Shown here one piece after another: positions 9,933 through 18,843 of a stretch of 64,000 bases of DNA; within the stretch, counting starts at the first letter, position 1; every line of letters begins with the position of its first letter. Under the pieces are notes generated by a model that saw only the letters and a program-made list of their open reading frames with translations, was not told the DNA's origin and ran no database searches. The position numbers and the translations under genes are program-made. Origin of the DNA: Pseudomonas sp. MYb185 (GTDB lineage: Bacteria; Pseudomonadota; Gammaproteobacteria; Pseudomonadales; Pseudomonadaceae); NCBI RefSeq assembly GCF_002979975.1, contig NZ_PCQD01000002.1:124001-188000 (forward strand), given 5' to 3'.

Positions 9933-10044
9933 GGCGTAGCGCAGGCGCACTACGCCCCAATCTCGAGTAGCCCCCAAGTACCGGGGCTGCTGCAAATATC
10001 TCTAATCCAATGCGCCGGACCAGGTTGTCGAGCGCCCGCTCGAC
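9933..10044 (-). promoter_or_regulatory. Hairpin cluster in the gspG-gspH spacer
   Basis: Three inverted repeats lie downstream of gspG: GTCGAGCG/CGCTCGAC at 10027-10044, AGCCCC/GGGGCT at 9969-9988, and GGCGTAG/CTACGCC at 9933-9956. None has a T-run. They may stabilise the 3' end of a gspC-G message or attenuate read-through, so that the major pseudopilin is made in excess over the minor ones. Function is inferred. Confidence 0.5.
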
Positions 10045-10059
10045 GACTCAGCAACCCCG

Positions 10060-10536
10060 TCAACGCCCCCGATTACCCTCGGGCTCCTCCACATTCCAGT
10101 TGCCGATATCGGCATTGGCATCGGTGCCACCGGGCCGGCCATCGGCGCCCAGGCTGTAGATGTCATATTCACGATCATCGCGCCCCGGACGCAGATATTG
10201 ATATTCGTTACCCCAGGGGTCCTTCTGCAGGCGGTCGATATAGCCGCCGGCGCGCCAGTTACGGGCGGTGTCATTGCCGCTTGGCCGCTCCACCAGCGCG
10301 CGCAGGCCCTGCTCGGTGGTCGGGTAGTTGAAATTGTCCAGTCGATACAGGTTCAGCGCGCTTTCCAGCGCGCGGATATCATTCTGCACCTTGGTGATCC
10401 GCGCCTGGTCGGGGCGGTCCATCACCCGCGGTACCACCACTGCCGCCAGAATACCGAGGATGACCACCACCACCATGACCTCGATCAGGGTGAAGCCGCG
10501 CTGGGCAAGGGATGCTTTTCGTACGTTATGGGACAT
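10060..10536 (-). CDS. gspG: Type II secretion major pseudopilin GspG
   Basis: 158 aa from the ATG at 10536, one base after the gspF stop. The prepilin peptidase site QRGFTLIEVMVVVVILG with Glu5 is followed by the family-typical NLYRLDNFNYPTTEQGLRALV and, near the end, DIYSLGADGRPGGTDANADI, which carries the acidic calcium-binding loop. GspG polymerises into the periplasmic pseudopilus that acts as the secretion piston. The ribosome site is poor, suggesting coupling to gspF translation. Confidence 0.97.
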   Translation of the reverse strand: MSHNVRKASLAQRGFTLIEVMVVVVILGILAAVVVPRVMDRPDQARITKVQNDIRALESALNLYRLDNFNYPTTEQGLRALVERPSGNDTARNWRAGGYIDRLQKDPWGNEYQYLRPGRDDREYDIYSLGADGRPGGTDANADIGNWNVEEPEGNRGR

Positions 10537-10537
10537 A

Positions 10538-11749
10538 TCAATTAACCAGTTGGTTGAGTTCAAAGATCGGCAACAGGATGGCCAGCACGATAAGCAGTAC
10601 CACGCCCCCCATCGCCAGGATCAGCAAGGGCTCGAACACGCCCATGACCATGGCAATCCGTGCCTCCAGCTCCCGTTCCTGAGTCTCCGCTGCCCGCTCG
10701 AGCATCTTGTCCAGCGTGCCGCTGCTTTCGCCACTCTTGATCAGGCTCAGGGTCATCGGTGGGAAGTAGCCGCTGCGCTCCAGCGCATGGCCGATACCCG
10801 AGCCCTCGCGGACCTTCTTCGCCGCGTCCATGACCGCTTCGCGCATCGGGGTGTTGCTGATCACGCTGGCGCTCATATTCAGCGCCTCGAGCAGTGGAAC
10901 CCCACTACCGGCAAGGATATTCAGCGTACGCGCAAAACGCGCGGTATTCAGGCCACGTACCAGCCGCCCGATCAACGGCAGCCGGAGCAAGCCGTTGTCC
11001 CAGCGGCGGCGGGCACTCGGTCGTTTCAGGATCTGCCGGGTCAGGATCACCAGCCCGACGATCGACAGCAGCATCAGCCAGCCCCAGTGGCGGACCGTGT
11101 CACTGGTGGCGATCAGCGCCCGGGTCAGCCAGGGCAGTTGCTGGTTCATCCCGGCGAAGACCTGCACCACCTCCGGCACCACATAGGTCAGCAGTGCCAC
11201 CACCACCAGCAAGGCCACCACGGTGAGGATCGCCGGATAGAACATTGCCAGCTGGATCTTCTGGCGCATGGCGTTCTGCGCCTCGACGTTGTCAGCCAGG
11301 CGCTCCAGTACCAGATCCATGCGCCCGGCCTGTTCACCGGCGGCAATGGTGGTGCGGTAGATGGCCGGGAACACCGAGGGGAACTCCCCCATGGCGTGGG
11401 CCAGTGGCAGACCTTCCATCACCCGGGTCCGCACTGCGGACAGGGTCGCCTTGACCTTGGGCGCTTCGCTCTGCCGGGCCACGGTGCCCAGCACTTCCTC
11501 GATCGGCATGCCGGCCTTGGCCAGGGTTGCCATCTGCCGGGTCGCCAGGGACAGCTCCAGCGGCTTGATGCGCCGCTGCAGGACCGGCATGCGCAGCAGC
11601 GATGGCTTTTCCGCCACCTCGGTCACCGCCATCGGCATCAGCCCCTGCTCGCGCAGGCGCGAGCGCACCTGGCGGGAGGAATCGCCCTCTTCCACCCCCT
11701 TGCGGGTGCGGCCGGCTGGATCCAGGGCAACGTACTCGAAAGCCGGCAT
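10538..11749 (-). CDS. gspF: Type II secretion inner-membrane platform protein GspF
   Basis: 403 aa, full length. Two repeated cytoplasmic helical T2SSF domains (about residues 70-195 and 275-395) are interleaved with three membrane spans (about 170-190, 220-240 and 375-395), as in GspF and PilC. It is the polytopic core of the inner-membrane platform. The start is 2 nt downstream of the gspE stop. Confidence 0.97.
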   Translation of the reverse strand: MPAFEYVALDPAGRTRKGVEEGDSSRQVRSRLREQGLMPMAVTEVAEKPSLLRMPVLQRRIKPLELSLATRQMATLAKAGMPIEEVLGTVARQSEAPKVKATLSAVRTRVMEGLPLAHAMGEFPSVFPAIYRTTIAAGEQAGRMDLVLERLADNVEAQNAMRQKIQLAMFYPAILTVVALLVVVALLTYVVPEVVQVFAGMNQQLPWLTRALIATSDTVRHWGWLMLLSIVGLVILTRQILKRPSARRRWDNGLLRLPLIGRLVRGLNTARFARTLNILAGSGVPLLEALNMSASVISNTPMREAVMDAAKKVREGSGIGHALERSGYFPPMTLSLIKSGESSGTLDKMLERAAETQERELEARIAMVMGVFEPLLILAMGGVVLLIVLAILLPIFELNQLVN

Positions 11750-11751
11750 GC

Positions 11752-13284
11752 TCAGTCCTCCCTGGTCACACGCAGGACTTCTTCCAGCGTGGTATCCCCG
11801 GCCAGTACCCGGCGCAGGCCATCCTGGCGGATACCCAACTGCGCCAACCGCGCATGCCGCACCATGGCCTGCTCGCTGGCCCCGTCATGGATCAGGCCGC
11901 GCAGGGTGTCGTCGATCTCGATCAACTCATAGATACCGGTACGCCCGCGATACCCGCTGCCGTTGCACTGCGAGCAGCCGACCGGGCTGTACAGCGTCGG
12001 CGCCTGCTCCGGTGCGATATCCAGCAGGCGGCATTCGCTGGGCGTGGCGACATGCGCCTTGCGGCAGTCCGGACACAGGGTGCGCACCAGGCGCTGGGCC
12101 AGCACACCGTTGAGCGTGCTGGCCAGCAGGAACGGCTCGACGCCCATGTCCCGCAGACGGGTAATCGCGCCGATGGCGGTGTTGGTATGCAGGGTGGAGA
12201 ACACCAGGTGACCGGTCAGACTCGCCTGGATGGCGATCTGCACGGTTTCCAGGTCGCGGATCTCACCAACCATCACCACATCCGGATCCTGACGCAGGAT
12301 GGCGCGTAGACCACGGGCGAAGGTCATGTCGACCTTGGTGTTGATCTGGGTCTGGCCGATGCCATCGAGGTAATACTCGATCGGATCTTCCACGGTGAGG
12401 ATATTGCGGCTGCGGTCGTTCAGCCGCATCAGCGCCGAATACAGCGTGGTGGTCTTGCCCGAGCCGGTCGGCCCGGTGACCAGCACGATGCCATGCGGGC
12501 GGCTGATCACCCGCTCCATGGACTGGTAATGCTCATCACACATGCCCAGCTGGCGCAGCTCCAGACGCCCGGCCTGCTTGTCCAGCAGACGCAGCACCAC
12601 CCGCTCGCCATGCCCGGACGGCAGCGTCGAGACCCGCACATCCACTGCCCGCCCGACCAGCCGCAGGCCGATACGCCCATCCTGCGGCAGGCGTTTCTCG
12701 GCGATGTCCAGCTTGGCCATGACCTTGATCCGCGAGACGATGACCGGCGCCAGCGCCCGCGGTGGCTCCAGCACTTCGCGCAGTACACCATCGACCCGCA
12801 GGCGGATCGACAGCCGGTTCTCGAAGGGTTCGATATGGATATCCGAGGCGTTCTCCTTGACCGCTTCGGACAGCAGCGCGTTGATCAGGCGAATGATCGG
12901 GGCTTCATCCTGGGATTCGAGCAGGTCTTCCGGCTCGGCCAGCGACTGGGCTACCGACATCAGATCGGCATCCTCGCCCAGCCCCTCGACGAACTGCATG
13001 GCGTCGTTGGCCGAGCGCTCGTAGCGGTCACGCAGGCGGGCGGCAAAGGCGTCGTCATCCAGCAGTTGCGGGCGCAGCGGATGGCCGGCCAGACGGCGCA
13101 GCTCCAATAACGCCTGGGGATCGCAATCGGCACGCACGAATACATCCAGCTGGTTGTCACGCAGCTGGTCGGGCAACACGCCGAAGCGGCGGGCAAACCG
13201 ATAGCCGGTTTCGGCCTGCAACCCTGCCTCGGGCAGTACCGTGCTGATGTCATTGTCGATCACGGGCACCTCCCTGCTGGTCAT
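11752..13284 (-). CDS. gspE: Type II secretion ATPase GspE
   Basis: 510 aa. The N-terminal domain binds GspL. The C-terminal ATPase has the Walker A motif GPTGSGKTT near residue 268, an Asp box, a Walker B region ([12 protein letters not shown]) and a His box (FSTLHTN). A tetracysteine zinc module (CPDC about residue 402, then CSQC about 45 residues on) marks the GspE/PilB class. The hexamer powers pseudopilus assembly at the cytoplasmic face. The start overlaps the gspD stop by 4 nt. Confidence 0.98.
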   Translation of the reverse strand: MTSREVPVIDNDISTVLPEAGLQAETGYRFARRFGVLPDQLRDNQLDVFVRADCDPQALLELRRLAGHPLRPQLLDDDAFAARLRDRYERSANDAMQFVEGLGEDADLMSVAQSLAEPEDLLESQDEAPIIRLINALLSEAVKENASDIHIEPFENRLSIRLRVDGVLREVLEPPRALAPVIVSRIKVMAKLDIAEKRLPQDGRIGLRLVGRAVDVRVSTLPSGHGERVVLRLLDKQAGRLELRQLGMCDEHYQSMERVISRPHGIVLVTGPTGSGKTTTLYSALMRLNDRSRNILTVEDPIEYYLDGIGQTQINTKVDMTFARGLRAILRQDPDVVMVGEIRDLETVQIAIQASLTGHLVFSTLHTNTAIGAITRLRDMGVEPFLLASTLNGVLAQRLVRTLCPDCRKAHVATPSECRLLDIAPEQAPTLYSPVGCSQCNGSGYRGRTGIYELIEIDDTLRGLIHDGASEQAMVRHARLAQLGIRQDGLRRVLAGDTTLEEVLRVTRED

Positions 13285-15335
13285 CGTGCCCCCGGTGGCG
13301 CAGGAATCGGGTTTCTTACCGCAAGATTGTCCTGGCTGGCATTCTCGAAGGGCGGCGGCAAGGTCAGCAGGTAGTTCCAGTCGGGCAGCACCGGCATGTC
13401 GCGGCGCGGCAACAGGCTGTCATTGCGCCCCTGCTCCTTCAACTGCTGATCACGAATATAGCTGTATTTGGCGTGGGTCAGGCTTTCCGCCACCGCGGTA
13501 TCACGCACGATGACCGGCCGCAGGAACACCATCAGGTTACGCTTTTCAACGCTGGCGGTGTCATAACGGAACAGCCGGCCGAGGCCAGGGACATCACCGA
13601 GGAAGGGCACCTTGTCCCGGGTCTCCACCATCTGGTCGTCGATCAGGCCACCCAGCACGATCAACTGATTGTCATCGACCATGACATGGGTATTGAGGCT
13701 GCGCTTGTTGGTGATCAGATCCGCGGCGCCACTGGCGCCGGGGGCGATCTGTGATACTTCCTGGGCGATCTCCAGACGTACGGCATTGCCTTCGTTGATC
13801 TGCGGACGAATGCGCAGCTTGATACCCACGTCCTCGCGCTGGATGGTGTCGAACGCCTGGCCGGAGTTCTCCACCGAGCGACCGACGATGAACGGCACGT
13901 TCTGACCGACGACGATCTCCGCCTCTTCGTTATCCAGCGTCAGCAGGCTCGGCGTGGACAGGATGTTGCTCGAACTGTCGCCCTGCAGGGCGTTGATCAG
14001 CAGGCCGATCTGGGTGCTGCCGATGGTACCGACACCACCCAGTGTGGCACCGTCGGACAGTGACGGCGGTGTGGTGATGTCCCCTTCGAGAAAGCCGTTG
14101 ATGCCGGCGGCGAGGTTGAGAATACCGCCACTGCCGCGGGCAAAGTTGATGATGCCCACACCTTTGCCTTCATTGGCAAAGCCCCACTGCACACCCAGTT
14201 CCTTGGCCCGGTCATAGGACACCTCGGCGATGACCGCCTCGACCAGCACCTGCGCCCGACGGATATCCAGTTGCCGGATGATCTGCGCCATTTCCCGGCT
14301 CAACTCCGCCGGACCATAGATCACTACCGAGTTGGTGCTCTCATGGGCCTGGATCCGCACCCGCGTTTCCCGGTTGCCGTAACCGTAGGAACTGGAGCTG
14401 CCGGTACTGCTCGAAGAACTGCTGCCCACCGCACCGTTTTCCGTATCCCGGCCCTCGGCGATGCCGCGCAGCACTTCGGCCACGTCCTCGGCCTTGGCAT
14501 AACGCAGGTAGTGCACCTGGGTGTTGCCCTCATCCCCCGGCACATCCAGTTGGCGGATCATGGCGCGGTAGGCCAGGCGCTTCTGCGGATCGCCCAGCAG
14601 TACCAGCGCATTGGTACGCTCGTCGGCGATCACCCGCACGCGCTTGGCAACGTTCTCCTCCGGTCTGGCGATGTTCAACCCTTCGGTGATGCGTACCAGT
14701 TCCAGAGCCGAGGCGTGCTCCAGTGGGATCACCTCGAAATCTTCCATCGATTCCTGGTCGATACGCTGGATCAGACCTTCGATACGGCGCACGTTGGCGG
14801 CAGTATCGGCAATCACCAGCGAGTTGGATTCGGCAGCCGCCGCCAGATGCCCGCCCTTGGGTACCAGCGGGCGCAGGATACGTACCAGCTGGCTGGCATC
14901 CAGGTGGCGCACACTGATCACATGGGTGATGAACTCGTCACCCCGGCTGTGGCTCTCCAGCGAGCCCACTTCGTTTTCCTTGGCCTGCACCTCGGGGACG
15001 ATACGCACCGTGCCCTCGGCACCGGTCACCGCGGCGAAACCATAGGATTTCAGCACGCCGAGAAACAGGTCATACAACTCGCCCCGCTTGATCGGCTGAC
15101 CGGAAACCACATTGACCTGCCCGCGCACGCGCGGGTCGACGATGAAGTTGATCCCGGTCTCCTGGCTGACGATCTCGATCAGGCCATTGATATCGGCATC
15201 GCGCAGATTCAGCACCAGCTCTTCACCGCTGTCCTGCGCGACCGGGGTCTGGGCCATCACAGCGCTGCCCAGCAGGCTCAGGGTCAGGGCCAGCGGCAGG
15301 GCGTAACGGGTCTTGGGCAACAACATCATAGGCAT
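13281..15335 (-). CDS. gspD: Type II secretion outer-membrane secretin GspD
   Basis: 684 aa with a cleavable signal peptide (cut after about residue 28). The periplasmic N0 domain ([21 protein letters not shown]) and N1-N3 domains follow, with a Gly/Ser-rich loop in N3 around residues 310-325. The secretin domain (about residues 380-620) contains [15 protein letters not shown]. It forms the outer-membrane channel for folded substrates. I see no separate pilotin-binding extension beyond the short Pro-rich tail. The gene starts 7 nt after gspC. Confidence 0.98.
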   Translation of the reverse strand: MPMMLLPKTRYALPLALTLSLLGSAVMAQTPVAQDSGEELVLNLRDADINGLIEIVSQETGINFIVDPRVRGQVNVVSGQPIKRGELYDLFLGVLKSYGFAAVTGAEGTVRIVPEVQAKENEVGSLESHSRGDEFITHVISVRHLDASQLVRILRPLVPKGGHLAAAAESNSLVIADTAANVRRIEGLIQRIDQESMEDFEVIPLEHASALELVRITEGLNIARPEENVAKRVRVIADERTNALVLLGDPQKRLAYRAMIRQLDVPGDEGNTQVHYLRYAKAEDVAEVLRGIAEGRDTENGAVGSSSSSSTGSSSSYGYGNRETRVRIQAHESTNSVVIYGPAELSREMAQIIRQLDIRRAQVLVEAVIAEVSYDRAKELGVQWGFANEGKGVGIINFARGSGGILNLAAGINGFLEGDITTPPSLSDGATLGGVGTIGSTQIGLLINALQGDSSSNILSTPSLLTLDNEEAEIVVGQNVPFIVGRSVENSGQAFDTIQREDVGIKLRIRPQINEGNAVRLEIAQEVSQIAPGASGAADLITNKRSLNTHVMVDDNQLIVLGGLIDDQMVETRDKVPFLGDVPGLGRLFRYDTASVEKRNLMVFLRPVIVRDTAVAESLTHAKYSYIRDQQLKEQGRNDSLLPRRDMPVLPDWNYLLTLPPPFENASQDNLAVRNPIPAPPGAR

Positions 15336-15342
15336 CCTGGTC

Positions 15343-16206
15343 TCAATCCATGCTAATCGTTATGTTCATCGGTTCTCCGTTACGCTCCAGAGACACTGAT
15401 ACCGAACTGGCATCGGCAAGCTCCTTCAGCAGGTCGCGGTAATCGTTGATCTCGGATACCGGACTGCCGTTGACCTCGGTGATCACGTCGCCGGCAACCA
15501 GCCCGGCTGCTTCGAACTCCCGGGCATTGCGTGCCGGACTGACTTCCAGCCCATAGAGAGCGCCATCCTGCATTACCGGATTGGCACTGATGACGTCGAG
15601 AAAACGTTGGGGGTTGTCGACCCAGGCATCGCGATCGATACGCGGCGCGGCACCACTATCAAGTGCATCGCTGGCCGCCGCGGGCAAGGCCGGCGCACCG
15701 CGGCGACTGGCCGGTGCCGCAGCGTTGTCGTAACGCTTGAGACGCAACGTTTCCAGGCGGCCACCGCGATTGAGGATGACCCGGTCAGACAGCACCTCCT
15801 GCAGCGTGACATCACCCGGCAGGGAGGCACCCACGCGATACAGTTTTTCCGATTGTCCACGCGGTAGCAGAATGGCCGCGCTGCGACTCGGGTCGGGATC
15901 GGACAGTACACCCTTGAGCGACCAGCTCAGCGAGGTTTCCGGGACATGTACCGCACGACTGGCGCTCTTGCTCGCAGCGCTGCCGAACACGGAAAGACGA
16001 GCCAGTTCCTGGAAGCCGCCACGTTCACCGGCAGCGGGCTCGGACTGGATGATACTGGAAGGGGCATTGGCGGCAGCAGGCAGGATGCTCGAGGGCTCCA
16101 GCACCGCCCAGGTCAGGCGTCCCAGCAAGATAGCAGTGATAGCCACCAACACAAAGGTTGCAAACCTGACCACAGAATCCAATGTGAAACGGGCTACCAA
16201 TGGCAT
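15343..16206 (-). CDS. gspC: Type II secretion protein C (links inner platform to secretin)
   Basis: 287 aa from the ATG at 16206, which has an AGGAG site 7 nt upstream. One membrane span (about residues 12-32) is followed by the periplasmic homology-region domain (about 75-160, including LKGVLSDPDPSRSAAIL) and a C-terminal PDZ domain (about 200-285, with AAGLVAGDVITEVNG). GspC connects the platform with GspD and contributes to substrate choice. It is the first gene of the gsp operon; its promoter presumably lies in the 382 bp to its right. Confidence 0.96.
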   Translation of the reverse strand: MPLVARFTLDSVVRFATFVLVAITAILLGRLTWAVLEPSSILPAAANAPSSIIQSEPAAGERGGFQELARLSVFGSAASKSASRAVHVPETSLSWSLKGVLSDPDPSRSAAILLPRGQSEKLYRVGASLPGDVTLQEVLSDRVILNRGGRLETLRLKRYDNAAAPASRRGAPALPAAASDALDSGAAPRIDRDAWVDNPQRFLDVISANPVMQDGALYGLEVSPARNAREFEAAGLVAGDVITEVNGSPVSEINDYRDLLKELADASSVSVSLERNGEPMNITISMD

Positions 16207-16588
16207 GCATTCTCCTGGCAAAGTTCGCGGCCGGCTGGCCACATGATCAGCCGCCAGAGGCTACCGACCTTTCTTTGCAGTTTTATTGTTATGTCCCTGA
16301 AATATTCTTTCAGCCGACCGATTGTCACGAATTTGCCATACACCAGCAACCCCTCAATCTCAAATAACGGAGGCGTAGCACGCTACCGGTCGATGGAGAC
16401 CGCTCTCAATAACCTGTTTGGGTGAGTCAGAAACGCAGAAGTGTCCCATCCAGAGCTGTTTCACACGCGGCATGGGCGGCGGAGGATCAAGGCTGACAGC
16501 GGACTTGCAGAAGGGAAATAACGCAGAAATCGTCAGGGTGACCGCGGCGAGATACACCGCGGCCACCCTGTCCGATCGTCGGGATGGA
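16207..16588. other. Gene-free stretch between phoX and gspC
   Basis: 382 bp upstream of gspC and downstream of phoX. A strong hairpin sits at 16534-16570 just after phoX. The middle (about 16260-16370) is relatively AT-rich and is the likely site of a gspC promoter, with a GTGACA element and ATATTT 17 nt apart on the minus strand, which is only a weak match. No gene is supported here. Confidence 0.55.
16534..16570 (-). terminator. Strong hairpin downstream of phoX
   Basis: A 14-bp stem with one mismatch (CAGGGTGACCGCGG / CCGCGGCCACCCTG) and a 9-nt loop, 18 nt past the phoX stop. There is no clean T-run but the stem is very stable. It probably ends the phoX transcript or limits read-through into gspC. 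Confidence 0.65.
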
Positions 16589-18706
16589 TCAGCTACCGAT
16601 CACACCGCCATCGTCTTTCCAGATCACCACAGTGGCCGAGCGCGGCGGCACCCGCACCGGATTGCGGTCCGGCCAGCTGCTGCGCACGTAGCGGCGGTCG
16701 GTACCCCACTCCGCCGGCGTGGTGGTGGCGCCAGGGTGCTGCACGTTGATGAACATGGTCTTCTGGTCAGGCGTGGTAATCACACCGGTGATTTCCTGGC
16801 CAATGGGGCCGGTCAGGAAGCGACGCAGTTCGCCGGTGGCGGGATCGGCACAGAGCATGGCGTTGTTGCCGAAGACCTCGAACACGCCGGTGTTCTGGCT
16901 GCCTTCACCGATATCGGTCTGGATCCAGACCCGGCTGTCCTTGTCGATCCACAAGCCATCCGGCGAGCTGAGCAGGTTGTCAGCGGTCAACGCGACATCC
17001 TCGGAACCATCCGCCGCCTCACCCGGGATCCTGCCCTTGAGATTGGCCTGGCCACTGATGCCATCATCACCACCGAACAGGAAGATATCCCACTCGAACG
17101 TGGTTGAGGCATGCTCACCATTGGCCTCCTGCCAGCGGATGATATGGCCATGCTGGTTATTGATACGGGGGTTGGCACCGATTTCGGTGGAGCGCCCGCT
17201 GTTGTTGGTCAGGGTGAAATAGACATCACCGTTGTTCGGGTCCACCGCACCCCACTCCGGGCGATCCATCGGCGTGCCGCCCATGATGCCAGCGGCGAGG
17301 CGGGTATTGACCAGCACGTCGGCCTGATCGGCGAAGCCATTGGCAGCATCCAGACCATTCTGGCCATAGACCAGCGGCAGCCATTCCCCGGTGCCGTTGT
17401 CGTTGAACTTGGCGACATACAGGATGCCGGTATCCAGGATCGAACCATCGGTGGAGCCTTTCACGAACGGCTGCTCGCTGACGAACTTGTAGATGAACTC
17501 GTTGGCAGAGTCATCGCCGGAGTAGCAGACCACCGGCTGACCTTCGATTGCCGGACCGAAGACCACGCCCTCGTGGCCGAAGCGGCCCAGGCTGGTGCGC
17601 TTCTTCGGTGTGCTGGTCGGATCGAAGGGGTCGATTTCCACCATCCAGCCGAAGCAGTTCGGTTCGTTGCGGTAGTCTTCGGTGGCGCTGGCGCCAGTGC
17701 TGGTGGCATCGAAGCGGGTGAACTCCTCGCCACCACCATTGGCCAGCGCCCAGCGGTAGCGGCTGTCCTGCGCACCGATACCATAGCGCGCATGCTCGCG
17801 GGGCAGCGGATTGTCCCTGTTGCCGAAATAGCCGGCCCAGTTCTCCTCGGCGGCCATGTAGGTATTCCATGGCGTCACACCCATGGCGCAGTTGTTCAGC
17901 GTGCCGCGGGTGGCATGGCCCTCTGGGCTGTATTTGGTCTTGACCAGATTGCTGCCGCGCACCGGACCATGCAGTTCCATCGGTGTCAGGCCGGTAACTC
18001 GGCGGTTGTAATCGCTCTGCACCAGCTCCCAGCGGTTGTCCCCACGCTTTTTCACGTGTACCACCGAGACGCCGTGGGCATTCAGTTCCTTGAGCGCCTG
18101 ATCACGGTCGCGCGTGCCATCACCGCGCATGACCACCGCACCACTACCCAGCGCCACGCCAATGTGATCGAGGTGCATGAAGCGCGGCTCGACGTATTCG
18201 TGGTTCATCACCAGCAGACCTTCATCGGAGCTGCCCTCGAAAGGCTCTTCGCCCTCGATCGGGAAGAAGTGCATGCCGTCATGGTGCGAACCCACCTGCA
18301 TGCCCTGCTCGGCGCCGGTATTCGCCAGGTCGAAGGCCGGATACTCGCCGGTGATCGGCGTGCCCCAGGGTAGAATCACCTGATAGCTGTACCCTTCCGG
18401 CACCACGATCTCATCCGACTCGCTGGTCGGCACCGCGGTGAAACCGATCAGCGGTCCGGTCTCGCCACCACCATTGCCTGGTGCATCGTCATCATCGCGG
18501 CTGCTGGAGTTGCTCAGGCACCCGGCCAGACCCAGGCTCATGAACCCGAGGGCGGTCGCGCCGGCACTGCCCTTGAGCAGGGTACGCCGAGCGAGCCGGG
18601 CTTCCAGTACGCGGGCAAAGGGTTTGTTGTCCGTGTAGCTGAGTTGCGGCTCGTCACCGTTACCATTGTCAACGATGGTGATGTTGTTGCGAATTTCATC
18701 AGACAT
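16589..18706 (-). CDS. phoX: PhoX-family alkaline phosphatase, Tat-exported probable lipoprotein
   Basis: 705 aa matching the PhoX (DUF839) family: calcium/iron-dependent phosphatases that release phosphate from organic esters outside the cytoplasm. The N-terminus carries a twin-arginine signal (RRTLLKG, Arg40-Arg41), and its hydrophobic part ends in Leu-Ala-Gly-Cys (residues 60-63), a lipobox. It therefore looks like a Tat-exported lipoprotein, with an acidic Ser/Asp linker after the Cys. Family-typical stretches include VGSHHDGMHFFPIEG, VMNHEYVEPRF and MEIDPFDP-like segments. A candidate Pho box lies about 90 nt upstream. The type II secretion operon begins just downstream in the same direction, making PhoX a plausible substrate, which is inference. 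Confidence 0.93.
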   Translation of the reverse strand: MSDEIRNNITIVDNGNGDEPQLSYTDNKPFARVLEARLARRTLLKGSAGATALGFMSLGLAGCLSNSSSRDDDDAPGNGGGETGPLIGFTAVPTSESDEIVVPEGYSYQVILPWGTPITGEYPAFDLANTGAEQGMQVGSHHDGMHFFPIEGEEPFEGSSDEGLLVMNHEYVEPRFMHLDHIGVALGSGAVVMRGDGTRDRDQALKELNAHGVSVVHVKKRGDNRWELVQSDYNRRVTGLTPMELHGPVRGSNLVKTKYSPEGHATRGTLNNCAMGVTPWNTYMAAEENWAGYFGNRDNPLPREHARYGIGAQDSRYRWALANGGGEEFTRFDATSTGASATEDYRNEPNCFGWMVEIDPFDPTSTPKKRTSLGRFGHEGVVFGPAIEGQPVVCYSGDDSANEFIYKFVSEQPFVKGSTDGSILDTGILYVAKFNDNGTGEWLPLVYGQNGLDAANGFADQADVLVNTRLAAGIMGGTPMDRPEWGAVDPNNGDVYFTLTNNSGRSTEIGANPRINNQHGHIIRWQEANGEHASTTFEWDIFLFGGDDGISGQANLKGRIPGEAADGSEDVALTADNLLSSPDGLWIDKDSRVWIQTDIGEGSQNTGVFEVFGNNAMLCADPATGELRRFLTGPIGQEITGVITTPDQKTMFINVQHPGATTTPAEWGTDRRYVRSSWPDRNPVRVPPRSATVVIWKDDGGVIGS

Positions 18707-18793
18707 CCGTACTTCCCTCTACAGGCTATGGTTATGATCGGTAGAGGATGGAGTCCGCAGATGAAAGGGAGGCGACTGTCCGGTGAAGGTTTG

Positions 18794-18811
18794 ACGACGG
18801 AAAAATGACAC
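18794..18811 (-). promoter_or_regulatory. Candidate Pho box upstream of phoX
   Basis: On the minus strand GTGTCAT, TTTT, CCGTCGT. The two heptamers match the PhoB half-site CTGTCAT at 6/7 and 5/7 with the standard 4-nt spacer. The box lies 88 nt upstream of the phoX start. A clear -10 element at the usual spacing is not obvious. Confidence 0.45.
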
Positions 18812-18843
18812 TGGGCGATGCTGCCAGCCGGGGACGGCGGACC

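Noticed and set aside
10328-11932. 534-codon frame antisense to gspF
   Set aside because: Shadow frame, Gln/His/Arg-rich, no family.
14271-15356. 361-codon frame antisense to gspD
   Set aside because: Shadow of gspD with no domain or ribosome site.
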